From Aaosphaeria pasadenensis (lineage: Eukaryota > Ascomycota > Dothideomycetes > Pleosporales), in contig JAKLMB010000008.1 of NCBI GenBank assembly GCA_022813625.1, forward strand, positions 372,001 through 436,000: a DNA stretch of 64,000 nucleotides, in the 5' to 3' direction. Both the position numbers and the translations under genes were made by a program. Within the stretch, counting starts at the first letter, position 1, and every line of letters begins with the position of its first letter. Below, piece after piece: positions 1 through 10,428 of this stretch. Under the pieces are notes generated by a model that was given only the letters and a program-made list of their open reading frames with translations, did not search any database and was not told the DNA's origin.

Positions 1-2501
1 AGAACAAGCCTCTGCCGCCACAACACTCGAGAAAGGAGAGCAAGAGCTTCCACAAGAGGAAGATTATCCGCGAGCCTTCGCCAGAGTCGCCAGATGAGGA
101 GCCTCTGGCCAAACGCGCGAAAAAGAAACCCAAAGAGGTTTCGGAAGAACCTCCAAAGGAGAAAGGAAAAGCTCCAGCAAAGACAGCCAACAAAATACCA
201 ATCAAGGAACCACCCAAGGCCAGCTCCCCTGAAAAACCAGAACCTCAGGAAACACCGATGTCCGAAAGCCCTACGCTTGCTAAGAAGCCTGTCCTTGAAA
301 ATGCTGCAACAGCCGACGATATCGAGCAGGATGGCATCATTACTGCTGAAATTGCTAGGCAGCACGGTCTCCCTGACACGCTCATAGGGCAAGTATTGGA
401 GAAACGTAAAGGCCCAGGACGCCCACCAAAAGATGGCGTTATGTCAAAACGTCAACGAGCACAGCTTATCAAACATCATAAGGAGATGGAGAAAGCTAAA
501 GCTGCTGGCATCGACATTACAACAATTCCTGCACCAGCTGTCAAACCAAAGATTGCTCGTGCACGTAAAGACTCAACCTCGAATGCCCTCGAAGGTGACG
601 ACGATGACATTCGGGAGAGTACCGAAAGGGGCGAAAATGCAGCGAATTCCACGGACAAGAAGCCAAACAAACCGAGTAAACCACCCAGGACACCATCCCC
701 CGAACTCAAGGTGGAGGATTATACTGAAGAACAGTTGCAACGACCGTCTGCTAATTATGTCGTGCTCATTCACGAAGCGATTAGTTCGTCTGCAACCGGT
801 CAGATGAATCTGCAACAAATTTATAACTACATTGAGAAGAAGTATCCCTGGTATAAATTCAAGACCACCACGAGCGGCTGGCAATCTAGTGTCCGTCACA
901 ACCTCGGTCAACACGACGCATTTGTCAAAGGTGATAAAGAGGGCAAAGGGTACAACTGGAAGATCAACCCTGAAGTTTCCATTGAAAAAGAACGCCGCAA
1001 AAGACAAGTCAGTCCACAGGCCAGTCATGTTCCAAGACAAGGATACTACCCTCCTCCGAATGGTTATTCCGCCTATGGACAGCCTGGCGCGCCCCCATAT
1101 TATCCAGGTCTCCCTCAAGGAATTCCCAATCCTGGTCCAAGACCACCACCTAGTGTCGAATCTGTACAACCACGTCTACCACCCAGTCTCGCTCGTAATG
1201 CGGCATCGGCCACAGCACCCGCTTCTCAGGCTGCTCCAAATCCCTCTCCGTACAGCTCACCTTGGGCGGGCGGTAATCCTGCTGGCAGCCCAGCTGCCCA
1301 GGCTCCACCGCGCCCATATCCACAACACCCCAATGCCCAAGCAACACCAGGCGGTGGCCCACCGGCAGCACCAAATGCATCGGGACAGTACGGAGTGCTC
1401 ATGCCAACCAATGGACCATATTCGGCCAGTCCCTATGGCAATCAATATGCCTCAACCGGCGCCAGTCCCTATGCCAACGCAGCGAATCGGACGTATTCAC
1501 CCTATGCTGCTGCGGCATCTTCGTCAGCAACACCACAGGCAGCTTCGGCGCCGTCACAATACCCAAACTCCACAGCCTCTGCACATAGTGCGATACCGCA
1601 GCCTCCTCCAGCAAACACACATGTCGGTCCGCACCCATCGGGACGCTACCCAATCTCAACGGATCTGGCCGTGATAACTCAACTCGAAGCTTTCCGTACG
1701 CATTATCTAGAGAAGACAACACTAGACAGGCGCCTTGAAGAAGTTAAAGTGGACAACGCTATTCGAGCAGTCGTGAACCCTGGCATAGCAACAGGTGTGA
1801 CCGATGAAGAACAGAGGCTAGTGATCGTCTTGCAGAACTTCCTGTCACAAATTGGTATAAAACAACTACCTCGCGCCGAGACTCAAGAACCCAAGAAAGA
1901 TGTGGCCATAAAGCAAGAAGAGACAAATGGGAGACATCCGAGTGAACCTCAAACCCAGGCCAACACTACCAACGAAGTCAAGTCACAACATCCACCGCCG
2001 CCGGCAACAACAACTGCCAGCACCGCTGCCGCCATCGCCGCAAGCGATGCAGCAGTCGCTGCTTCGGGTCAGCCTCAGCAATCCTCTACTCATACATCTA
2101 GCCAGCCTCCCCAAGAGGCAGTTGCCAATACTACTACAAAATCTGAGTCACAATCGTCGCCGTGGCCGCCCGCAACTTCTGTCAACTCCACCGCTGAAAA
2201 TCAGCCGAACGCATCATCTGCGGCCCCTGCTACAGGATCTATTGTTAATGGGACCAATGTTGCTGTTCCATCTCCTGTCAGTACGCACACGGCCAGGCCT
2301 AGTGTCGAGCCTCTCACACCTGTCCCAGGCTCTCCTGCCGTCCCTGGTGGCTCTCTTGTCAAACAGGCCCTCACTCAATTCAATGAGCAAACAGACAATA
2401 AGGTCAGCGCACCCCAACCTACCACCGACGATACCAAGGCGGGGGCACCCGAGAATAGCATAGCAGAGGCAGGTCATGATGACACTCCGAAGCAAGAATA
2501 G
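1..2501 (+). CDS. Forkhead-domain transcription factor, 5' end cut off by window
   Basis: The frame is open from base 3 to a TAG at 2499-2501, so the true start lies upstream. An internal ATG at 258 leaves 747 residues. A winged-helix forkhead domain lies at about residues 162-238 of that frame, beginning RPSANYVVLIHEAI and containing the recognition-helix signature SGWQSSVRHNL. Before it come Lys/Pro-rich disordered segments; after it a long Pro/Ala/Gln/Ser-rich region and a short conserved-looking helical block near residues 470-535 (DLAVITQLEAF onward). The divergent forkhead is more like the fungal Fhl1 group than the Fkh1/2 cell-cycle group, and such proteins usually carry an N-terminal FHA domain, which would fall outside this window. 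Predicted nuclear DNA-binding regulator. The family call is firm; the Fhl1 assignment is an inference. Confidence 0.85.
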   Translation, partial: NKPLPPQHSRKESKSFHKRKIIREPSPESPDEEPLAKRAKKKPKEVSEEPPKEKGKAPAKTANKIPIKEPPKASSPEKPEPQETPMSESPTLAKKPVLENAATADDIEQDGIITAEIARQHGLPDTLIGQVLEKRKGPGRPPKDGVMSKRQRAQLIKHHKEMEKAKAAGIDITTIPAPAVKPKIARARKDSTSNALEGDDDDIRESTERGENAANSTDKKPNKPSKPPRTPSPELKVEDYTEEQLQRPSANYVVLIHEAISSSATGQMNLQQIYNYIEKKYPWYKFKTTTSGWQSSVRHNLGQHDAFVKGDKEGKGYNWKINPEVSIEKERRKRQVSPQASHVPRQGYYPPPNGYSAYGQPGAPPYYPGLPQGIPNPGPRPPPSVESVQPRLPPSLARNAASATAPASQAAPNPSPYSSPWAGGNPAGSPAAQAPPRPYPQHPNAQATPGGGPPAAPNASGQYGVLMPTNGPYSASPYGNQYASTGASPYANAANRTYSPYAAAASSSATPQAASAPSQYPNSTASAHSAIPQPPPANTHVGPHPSGRYPISTDLAVITQLEAFRTHYLEKTTLDRRLEEVKVDNAIRAVVNPGIATGVTDEEQRLVIVLQNFLSQIGIKQLPRAETQEPKKDVAIKQEETNGRHPSEPQTQANTTNEVKSQHPPPPATTTASTAAAIAASDAAVAASGQPQQSSTHTSSQPPQEAVANTTTKSESQSSPWPPATSVNSTAENQPNASSAAPATGSIVNGTNVAVPSPVSTHTARPSVEPLTPVPGSPAVPGGSLVKQALTQFNEQTDNKVSAPQPTTDDTKAGAPENSIAEAGHDDTPKQE

Positions 2502-3759
2502 ATCTTGCACGCTGCAAAGATGTAAAGGGCTTGCACGAATATTTCAATACCAGCTCATAATCACAAAAGTTTTCAGGTTGCCGTATTATAATTTAGCGCT
2601 TTGTCAAGGGGGTGCACAGATACCCGGATCAGGCGCATTCCATTAGGCGTTTAGGGAGGAACCCTCTTCTTTCATCTTACGTACATATATTTCCTCCAGG
2701 AGGATCCTTGCTTGCTATGGGATCAACCAAACCAATTCTACGACCGTTCACGCACACTAGCGGTGAGGGAAAGGGGAAATTTCACGAGATGCTGTTATGC
2801 ACGAATGAGACGCACACTTCCCTCATATGGATCATTGAGAGGGAGATGACGAACTGGTTTTGACTTTCCAGTTGTACACGTAGATAGATGAAATGAATTT
2901 AGCTTACTTAAAAGACTTTGTCGTGTGATTGTTTGGTTTCCGCAGGCACCAGTATTATGCTGCCGAAGGCAACAATGACAACCTTGTATATGCATTGAAA
3001 AAGTGAGTCCTCGTGGATGTCTCGCTCGTCACACATAGTGGTGTCTTACGTACCTAGGTGTCAGCAGTAGGAGAGATTGCTATGCTTTCCAACACGCGTG
3101 GCACTCTCTGCACTGAAAGCATTTCGTCACAACTCAATTCAGCAAGAAGAAAATGTCTGAGTTTAACAGGTGTATTGATTGAGCAGGACCGACACGACCA
3201 GTCTTCCCGGAATAGAGAGAAGACAAGAGCATTTCGTCCCTTTGGTGAATCATCGCTAACTTGGAAAGAGGAGAATAAGGAAAAAGTGAAACCCCTGAAG
3301 AAACAGCGCAAGCGAGAACAAGATATACAGGTTGTTCTGCCTCCTCTTGAAGACATTATCCGGGAGCATATTTCTACCATGCATAGGACCGGGTGTGAAT
3401 AGGAAGTGTATCAAAGAGGAGGGAACTATAGATGAACGTAGATGGAAAGGAGGAGGAGATCGAAAGGATGATGATGCACCCTCCGATGAACAAAATTACG
3501 CCCAGTACGCCGTAATGATTCTCTATGCAGCTCGCTACGATTCGTTCCACCTCCGTCAACAGTTATCTTCCGTCCATGCGCCATGCGGATGAGCAACTTT
3601 GTAACGTGTGCGCTCATCGAATGAGAAAGATCCTCCTCTGGCGCATTTGTAGGAAACACTGTTAACGTAGTACGATGTCGTCACGCAGCGGATATCTCAT
3701 ATTATATGTCGAAAAGGTTGCTTCGAACCGCGGCCATAACATCATAAATGGGGAGACGC
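2502..3759. other. Intergenic region, forkhead to SNF7
   Basis: This stretch holds the 3' flank of the forkhead gene and the 3' flank of the SNF7 gene, which converge. Open frames of about 110 codons exist on both strands around 3054-3402, but they overlap each other in opposite directions, show no recognisable domain, and I do not call them. Nothing else stands out. Confidence 0.5.
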
Positions 3760-4578
3760 TCACATGGCCATCTCTGCTTGTAGCTTCCGCAACTCCTCCT
3801 CTTCATCATCCTCAACCGATGCCTTGTTCTTCGTGACGGTCTGCGGAGCGCTCGGCAGTTGGCCCACTTTGTCGCCGACTGGCACGCTGCCGGTGTTGAG
3901 CATTTGTTCGTCGAGTTGCTCTTGTTGCAGTTCTGCGAGTTCGTCTTCGAGTTCCATGTCGTCGATTCCGGTCGTGCTGACGCCTTGTGTTATCGCCTCG
4001 CTGATCTCCTCGCCAATAGCATGCTGTTCTCGGAGGTCTTCCCTGTGGGATACGGTTAGGACTGATATCACGGGTAGGGTGGGGAAACACGAACATGACA
4101 TTGTCGACCTTGTCGATCGATAAGCCTGCGTGAATTTGTTGCATGGCCTTTCCGGCATTCTTCATAGCATCCAGAGTCTCCTTGTTGATGTTTGCGGTCT
4201 CAATGCTGTAGATCTCACGCTCGAGGGTCATGATTTGCGAGCTCGTTTGCTCTAGTGAATGCTCGAACTGCTTCTTCCGTCGCAGGGCCGCCTTAGCCGC
4301 TACATTTCGACGTGTCAGTGTCGTGTGCAGTATGCGTCCAGAGGCGAGGACGTTATGATAAGGAAATGAGTGCGGGGCGGGGCTCTATCATTACCGGCTT
4401 TATTTGTAGATACATGTTTCCGTGCCAGGCTGTCTTGTTCGTCCATTTGGTTTTGCAAATGTTTCTCTCGCTTTGTCAACATCTCCAACTGCCCCCTCAG
4501 TTGAAGAATAGCCTTCTTGGGCGCATCTTTCGTCTTCTGGTTGCCGCCGCCGAACCAACCCAAACCCCACCCAGACAT
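3760..4578 (-). CDS. SNF7: ESCRT-III core subunit Snf7/Vps32
   Basis: Three exons read 4578-4395, 4299-4095 and 4042-3760, joined by introns with donors GTAATG and GTTCGT and acceptors GTAG and ACAG. The product is 223 residues, the normal length for Snf7. It starts MSGWGLGWFGGG, then has the basic helical core (helices 1-2, residues about 15-110, including SIETANINKETLDAMKNAGK) and an acidic C-terminal part containing DDMELEDELAEL and ending LRKLQAEMAM, which resembles the MIM-bearing tail. Snf7 polymerises on endosomal membranes to drive multivesicular body formation, and in filamentous fungi it also acts in ambient pH signalling with Rim20/PalA. The gene is divergent from the TEN1-like gene, with 317 bp between the start codons. 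Confidence 0.95.
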
Positions 4579-4895
4579 GTTGACGACGTAATAGAGGGAG
4601 AAGAGGTGTAGTGTAAGAAAGTGATAGGAAGCGTAGCGGGAGGTTGGAAGCCGTACGAGAAAGTGAAAATGTCGCAAGATGTCGCAGTGGTCTCGAGGAT
4701 AGAAGAATATATCGGTGCCTGGGTGCATTCAGTAATGAGAAGCAGGTATGATGTAGCGAGTCTAAGACCCATGGCACGTGCGGGCTTGGCATTTATCACG
4801 CCTGCCCAACATCGGCATCAGGTTTCACCGCGTCCGGACCGTATCCAACTTACTCGTACCTTGATGGTAGTGCGAACACGCTTCCTTCTCCACAC
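4579..4895. promoter_or_regulatory. Shared divergent promoter region, SNF7 / TEN1-like
   Basis: The two start codons lie 317 bp apart and face away from each other, so both promoters and 5' leaders must fit here. A CACGTG E-box occurs near 4775 (GGCACGTGCG). I see no clear TATA box. Confidence 0.5.
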
Positions 4896-5331
4896 ATGTC
4901 CGCTGCTCCCATACCTTCGACTCTGGTATTACTCTCAGAGCTTGGACGCTGCACGGCCGGTCAGAAGGTTCGGTTTCTGGGCCTGCACGTTCTCCATCTG
5001 TTATGTGCATTCAGACTCGTCGAAGCTAACATGCCCCAGTGTGCATGAGTATACAACAAGCACAGCAACCTTGACGTTGAAGCACGATTATCCTCCGGAC
5101 AGTCCCACAAAGATCGCGAAAGTTGACATCACCCATGTCCTCGAGAGCATCAAGCAGACGGAGATAGATGTAGGAACATGGCTAAATGTGATCGGATATG
5201 TCGAGCACAAGAAGGATCAGGTTGTATCTGTGCAAGCGGTCACCGTCTGGGATGCCCTCGACGTAAATGTGGATGCCTACGAACAAGCTTTTGAAGCTAG
5301 GAGATATGCTGGATCAGACTGTCACTCGTGA
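4896..5331 (+). CDS. TEN1: Ten1-like CST telomere-capping subunit
   Basis: The proposed exons are 4896-4984 and 5040-5331, giving 126 residues, the usual size for fungal Ten1. Exon 1 begins MSAAPIPSTLVLLSELGRC and reaches KVRFLGL; exon 2 continues VHEYTTSTATLTLKHDYPP, then VDITHVLESIK and VGTWLNVIGYV, a good fit to the single OB-fold of the fungal Ten1 family. Reading continuity across the junction requires a GC-AG intron (donor GCACGT at 4985, branch-like GCTAAC, acceptor CCCAG at 5039). A GT donor at 4989 would leave the frame wrong. Ten1 works with Stn1 (and a Cdc13/CTC1-like partner) to protect telomere ends. Family call good; intron inferred. Confidence 0.82.
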
Positions 5332-6367
5332 AGCGCCACGATTGTTCCGTTCAGGAATCATGCTTCCCAAAATCCGTGGACTCGTCACCTTGACCAAATT
5401 CATGAATCTATGGTATGGACCAAGGGTGTTCCTCTAGTAGAGATCAATCTGGCATTGCTTGCTGCGCCTAGACACATGAGACATGGTGCTGTTGCCGTCC
5501 TTGCGATTATCGGGAATGATAAAGCAAGGAAATTGCCGTACCATTTCCGGCAACCTGTAAAGGAGTAAAATTATGGATTTGGCAACTTAATTCAGCTAGG
5601 CTGCTCGCAATGGAGTTGAGGTATCAATACAGCATGTTCTTTTGCAATAACGACTCCGTTGATGTGCGCCACCATGATGTTCAATGTGTGCTTATACATA
5701 CTCGTGTCAAGCTCGCTCTTAAGTTTTGCTGTAACAACTATCTGTCTTTTGTTATGCACTGTAGCCTGTCGAATCCAACTATTCGGTGGTACCGAGAATC
5801 TATCATAATCATTTTCTCGGAACTTAGATCCGAGTATACTCAATGCAAAACAGCCTATTACCAGGCATCGTTATCCCTGCTCATCGCCTTGCCATTTACG
5901 GTAAGTAATTCTGGAGATAGCCAAAGAGCCTCAACGCAATGTTTACGACTGGTGAGGAGCGACTTTTTACAAAAAGAAGCAATCGCGAAGATCGACCTTT
6001 TCAAGAACATTTCATTCCTTTTCTAAACATCATCGTCCAGCCATCCAGTCCGCCAATCCCTGTGTCCCTGTCGAAGACCTGCCCAGTAAAAGTCAGCACA
6101 TCAAACCAAACTCTACGCCATGCCTAGCACTTGGCCGTATCTATTTACTGGGTCCTGCTATGCAAGATCACCACCAAGATTTCTTGTAGCAACTTAGTAT
6201 ATCATGTGGTGAGATTGCCATGCCAATTCGAAATGCTTGCCAAGTGAGTGCATGCTTGACATCTCTTAATCTCGCGCTCTTATTGTAGATGTGGTGCGAA
6301 TCTATAAGATGGAATACCGAACCTGAGTCCATCGCATGTTTGGAGCAACGTAGCCCAATACGACGAG
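5332..6367. other. Intergenic region with an unexplained open frame
   Basis: From 5332 to 5568 the frame stays open for 78 sense codons directly after, and in the same frame as, the TEN1-like stop codon; its translation looks protein-like (for example VEINLALLAAPRHMRH) but I do not recognise it. On the minus strand 5592-5843 is also open without an ATG start. The rest, 5850-6367, shows nothing I can support and should contain the promoter of the next gene. Confidence 0.4.
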
Positions 6368-6768
6368 ATGTTATTCCATGTGCTTATATGCTCTCTCGCT
6401 CTTACGGCCTCGGCTTTAGCCTCCACTGTGGTCGGTGGTGGTTCAGGCGATGCTCAGTTATGGCAGCCATTTCACGGGAAGAAGATTCGTTGTCTCAAAC
6501 AAGACCCCCACTTGTTCAAAGAGGGCGTACCCGAGAATACATATGTAGGGCCATGCTCAGATACAGGTATGTACTCAATTACATTTTAGCGTGAGATCAT
6601 TTCTGACATGGGCAGACTGTGGAATAGAGAGAGCGGACTGCAGACGAGCTTCGAAATGGTGTTGGAGGTCGGGAGGTAGAGGTAATTGCGGTTCTGATTG
6701 ATTCATCGAGCCATTCCTAACGAGTAGCAGAATGTCCCGTCACCAGCTGTGAATGCGTATCGATTTAG
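6368..6768 (+). CDS. Small cysteine-rich secreted protein, effector-like
   Basis: Three exons are proposed: 6368-6566, 6616-6681 and 6731-6768, giving 100 residues. The first 18-19 residues (MLFHVLICSLALTASALA) form a clear signal peptide. The mature part has eight cysteines in the spliced model. Intron 1 has donor GTATGT and acceptor GGCAG; intron 2 has donor GTAATT, branch-like CCTAACGA and acceptor AGCAG. If intron 2 is retained, the frame ends at 6701 with 94 residues and six mature cysteines; both models therefore give even cysteine counts. I recognise no family. Size, secretion signal and cysteine density match fungal secreted effectors or antimicrobial proteins, but that role is an inference. 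Confidence 0.68.
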
Positions 6769-7271
6769 ACAGCGAGGGTGTCGAAGATGTCAAAAGTCCT
6801 CATGTCAGCTCTACGATGTAGAGTCTCTTGAGTCAGATTTTCATGCTTATTGATTTTGTTTTGGTCGGCAGTAGCGCATTATTGAACAATGACATTGGTT
6901 CGACGGCATTAGTATCTGTAATCGGGTTAATGCAGTCTTCGATACTCTTGCAGTATATTAGAATCACAAGCAGTCTGAGCAGCCATTTATCGCCATTTTT
7001 ATTCACCGCATCACTGACCGAGTCAGTGTTGTGTATTGGAAAGTTACGCGCATGATATCGGACGCTTCCCGGTGAATGATTGTGAGGTTCCGAAAAACTG
7101 AATTTACGACAAGAGACATTCACTGATTATCCCTGAACACCCTCCTTCTACTTCAGTATAAAAGTTCAACTCTCTACAATTAGTACTAGCTGTACTAGAC
7201 AATGTCTACAACTATCTTCCTTCTACCCCTTCGGCACAACCCTGAGTAGTAAGTACTATTCACTCAACATC
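6769..7271 (+). promoter_or_regulatory. RING-gene upstream region with TATA box and uORF
   Basis: A TATA box, TATAAAAG, lies at 7157-7164, 108 bp before the RING-protein ATG. Between them an ATG at 7202 opens a 15-codon upstream reading frame (MSTTIFLLPLRHNPE) that stops at 7249, 22 bp before the main start at 7272. If transcription starts 25-40 bp after the TATA box, this uORF is in the leader and could damp translation. No gene is seen in 6769-7150. Confidence 0.55.
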
Positions 7272-7976
7272 ATGTCGGTACCTCGAGGGCACAATTACGT
7301 CATTCCAGAGATCCGGTTCATTCATCTGGAGAACACATTGGCCCCTGAAAGCGTGCGACAAGATCCTAGTGTCGCCGGCTCAGTCATGGCCTGCTTCGCA
7401 GCTCTCGCCCTGCACATTCTGAATACGCCAGTAGATGTCCTCCCTGAAGACCGATTGGCCATGCACTTTCTTCGATTCTGGCGACACGTGTGTTTCCTAC
7501 AGGCTTTGCGGGCACAGATAATTCTGAGTCAAGTCCCGGAGTCTCGTCTGATAGGTGATCTATCAACGCTGATCTATCTACGTCCAACTGACGTGCCTGT
7601 CGAAGACTTTCGACGTAAAATCATCGCATCGGTCATGGTCACCGGATACAACGCTTTGGGCATCCTAGATGCATCAGACCATCAGAACCCCGTAGTGGCC
7701 GAACGCTGGATGACTACGTTTCAGCAGGTCGGTTGGTACTATGAAACTGAACAGATTGCATGTCTGGTGTCTCTTGTAAGCATTGACGCCATTTCTAGAC
7801 CTCTTGGGGAGTCATGCGCCGAAGAATGCTCGATATGTGCTGGAGAGCTTAACAACCCGGTCAAGCTCAACGTGTGTTCACATATCTTTTGTCGAAACTG
7901 TATCGACCATTGGGTGAGGGGCATGAGCTGGGGAGGCACCCAGCAATGCCCGCTATGCAGGAGGTCTCTTTTGTAG
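7272..7976 (+). CDS. RING-finger protein, probable E3 ubiquitin ligase
   Basis: This single-exon gene encodes 234 residues. The C-terminal 50 residues form a C3HC4-type RING: CSIC, then CSHIFCRNC, and CPLCRRSLL at the very end, with all eight metal ligands present. The first 185 residues show no domain I recognise and no membrane segment. Small proteins with one C-terminal RING are usually E3 ligases that recruit an E2 through the RING and substrate through the variable N-terminal part. Substrate and location cannot be told. The start at 7272 is the first ATG in the long frame; a short uORF precedes it. Confidence 0.85.
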   Translation: MSVPRGHNYVIPEIRFIHLENTLAPESVRQDPSVAGSVMACFAALALHILNTPVDVLPEDRLAMHFLRFWRHVCFLQALRAQIILSQVPESRLIGDLSTLIYLRPTDVPVEDFRRKIIASVMVTGYNALGILDASDHQNPVVAERWMTTFQQVGWYYETEQIACLVSLVSIDAISRPLGESCAEECSICAGELNNPVKLNVCSHIFCRNCIDHWVRGMSWGGTQQCPLCRRSLL

Positions 7977-8494
7977 GATACGCAGGCATGGACAATAGAT
8001 TCATTCCTGTAATGACTATGATGAAGTAGACAAGATAAATTTGAGCATACCATTCGTGTATATAGTCAAAATGGGTATACCTCGAGAGGGTGGGTATAGA
8101 GTGAGCGGAAACAGGACATGAGCAAAAGGCAAGTGTCATACTCGCTATTATTATGCATCAGCATACATGAGTTAAAGTTCTCTCACAAATATATACGTAC
8201 AATGTTTCGTAAACGGTGCCATATGGCATACACTGTATCACCACTAGCATGCAACAGCTTCTCAAAGATTTAATACAACTCAAACTGTGAAGATTGTCTT
8301 TCAGAATGGAACTCGGACTCGAACACAGACTCGATTCGATTGGGCATTGTCAACTATGGTATAAGGTGGGATGCCTTCAAAGATGCAGGGGATATGACAA
8401 ACTAATATGATGTTGAGTCACTTTTCCTCCTACAATGATATCTCCCAAGTTTCCAACGCTGAGCATCTTCTATACTGTTCCCCTTGCGATCAAC
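7977..8494. other. Intergenic region between convergent genes
   Basis: These 518 bp are the 3' flanks of the RING gene and of the sugar transporter. The sequence is AT-rich and I see no further feature. Confidence 0.5.
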
Positions 8495-10428
8495 TTATTT
8501 AGCTTGCTGCTCCACGTATGAGCTTCCCTCACTCTTGTTCTTGTTCGAATTGCCGTTTTCCATTACCTGCTCCGTACCGACAGCCTCCCGCTTGACACCA
8601 CCCTGGCCAGTGACACTCTCACGGCGAATCGCAGCTTCTTCGGTTTCTTGATAATCGATAAGGACTTCTCCATTCTTGCCATAGCGACGAGGCTCGTTGC
8701 GGGCGACACTAACACAGTTCCAGACGGAAGTAGTCTTGTGGAATATTGTGTCCATCTCTTCCAAGCTTCGGTATGCTGTCTCCGGGTAGAAAAAGTACAC
8801 AATAGGGACAATGAAGGCGTTGATGACGGCGAAGATGATGTACGTTTGGTAGCCAATGGTTTCAAAGGCGACTGGGGTTATCATGACAACCATGAACTAT
8901 GGTTCGTTAGCCTCCCTTCAATTAATGGAAAAGTAAGAGGGAAGTAATCACATTGAAAGCCCAGTTCGCCGAAGTCGAAAGAGCATTGGCAGGAGCACGA
9001 ATTTTCAGCGGCACAATCTCAGCAGGGTATAGCCAAGTCATTCCCAGCCAGCCAATGGCGAAGAAAGTGTTGAAGATGAAAAGGAAAGCCGCTGCAACGA
9101 TTCCGGGTGCGGTTCCTTGCACCGAAGTAGTTCCTGCAAGAACTGCCATGGAAATTGCCATTCCTGCGGCACCAAAAAGCATAAGGGAACGTCTCCCGAA
9201 TCTTTCGATTGTGAAGACTGCAATCCACGAGGCGAGGAAGTACTCCGTTCCGTTTGCAGCTGCTAAGAGACGGGATGTAAACCCATCCAGACCAATGTAC
9301 CTCTCGTAAATTTGTGCTGCGTAGTAGGTAATTAAATTAATACCGCTTATTTGTTGAAATACCTGATTCACGTAAGCAAGTACAACGCGATGGAAATGCC
9401 TGTTCTCGTCGTTGGTGAATAGGTCGGAAAATTTGGCTGCGGAGGACTCAAGCACGGTATCCTTGATAGCGGTGAATTCGGAGATGATGTAAGGATCATC
9501 TTTGGGAAGGCTACTAAGAGCGCCAAGCACTTCAAGAGCCTCGTCTTCCTTGCCCTTGAGGATCAGCCAACGTGGGGACTCGGGGAGCTCGAGGATGAAG
9601 GCTAGAATAATGAGAGCGAAGATGATCTGGAACGCAATAGGGAACCTCCAAGAGATACTGGAAGGCTCTAGGAAAGAGAATCCAAGATCAAGCCAATAAG
9701 ACAGACAGATACCACCAGTGATTAAGGCACCTTCAATCATGACCATCATGCCTCGGCGGTGAGCTTTGCATGTCTAGTAGCTCGTCAGCAATTATTCGAG
9801 ACGAGTGTTGACACGCCTGTAGACGAGATGAGACGAACCTCAGATTGCCATGTAGGAACTGTCGAAGTGTTTATGCCATTTCCAATACCAGTAATGATTC
9901 TACCCACAATAAAATGGGAAAGACTGTATGCAGATGTTTGTAGAGCAGCACCAACGACCATAATGGCAGATCCTAGGAAGATGGTTTTCCTACGGCCGAG
10001 AAGATCACCAATCCAGATACAAGCAATAGCTCCGCAGAAGCAGCCTATCGTTGTCAGTGGGCAGCCACTCTCTCGGATACTTGCAAACACATACCAACGT
10101 TGTAGGAAGCGACAGAGATACCCTGAATAGTCGATGCGTGGCTACGGTTGCTAGAGTTCTCGACATCGATCTCAGGGAAAGTATGGACGAAAGATGGAAG
10201 TGTGAGCAAGCCGCCCATAACACCTTGGTCATAGCCGAACCTTGACATTCGTCAGTCCGAGACATGTTTCTGCATCGCCTATGCAAGTACTTACAGCCTA
10301 GAAGTTGTTAGCATTCATTGTCATGATGTCTGAGGCTGTGATTCTCACAAGAAGTCGAGACCGGCAATGAAACTGACGGCAATATTCAGCTTCGACCCAG
10401 TAAGGCCGAAGAACCTTTTACCAAACAT
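8495..10428 (-). CDS. MFS sugar (hexose-type) transporter
   Basis: Six exons are inferred: 10428-10349, 10297-10295, 10240-10095, 10044-9839, 9773-8952 and 8896-8495, giving 552 residues. The protein has the sugar-porter signatures: FGYDQGVMGG in helix 1, GRRKTIFLG in the loop after helix 2, GRIITGIGNG, the PESPRWL motif before the central loop, and QQISGINLITYYA in helix 7. It should be a 12-helix plasma-membrane proton symporter or facilitator for hexoses or a related sugar. The second exon is only three bases (GCT) between two introns that each have good donor, branch and acceptor signals; including it gives DFLLFGYDQG, skipping it gives DFLFGYDQG, both in frame. The substrate cannot be read from sequence. 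Confidence 0.92.

Noticed and set aside
3054..3402. Two opposite overlapping frames of about 110 codons between the forkhead and SNF7 genes
   Set aside because: Neither has a domain, plausible codon pattern or supporting splice structure; they mirror each other.
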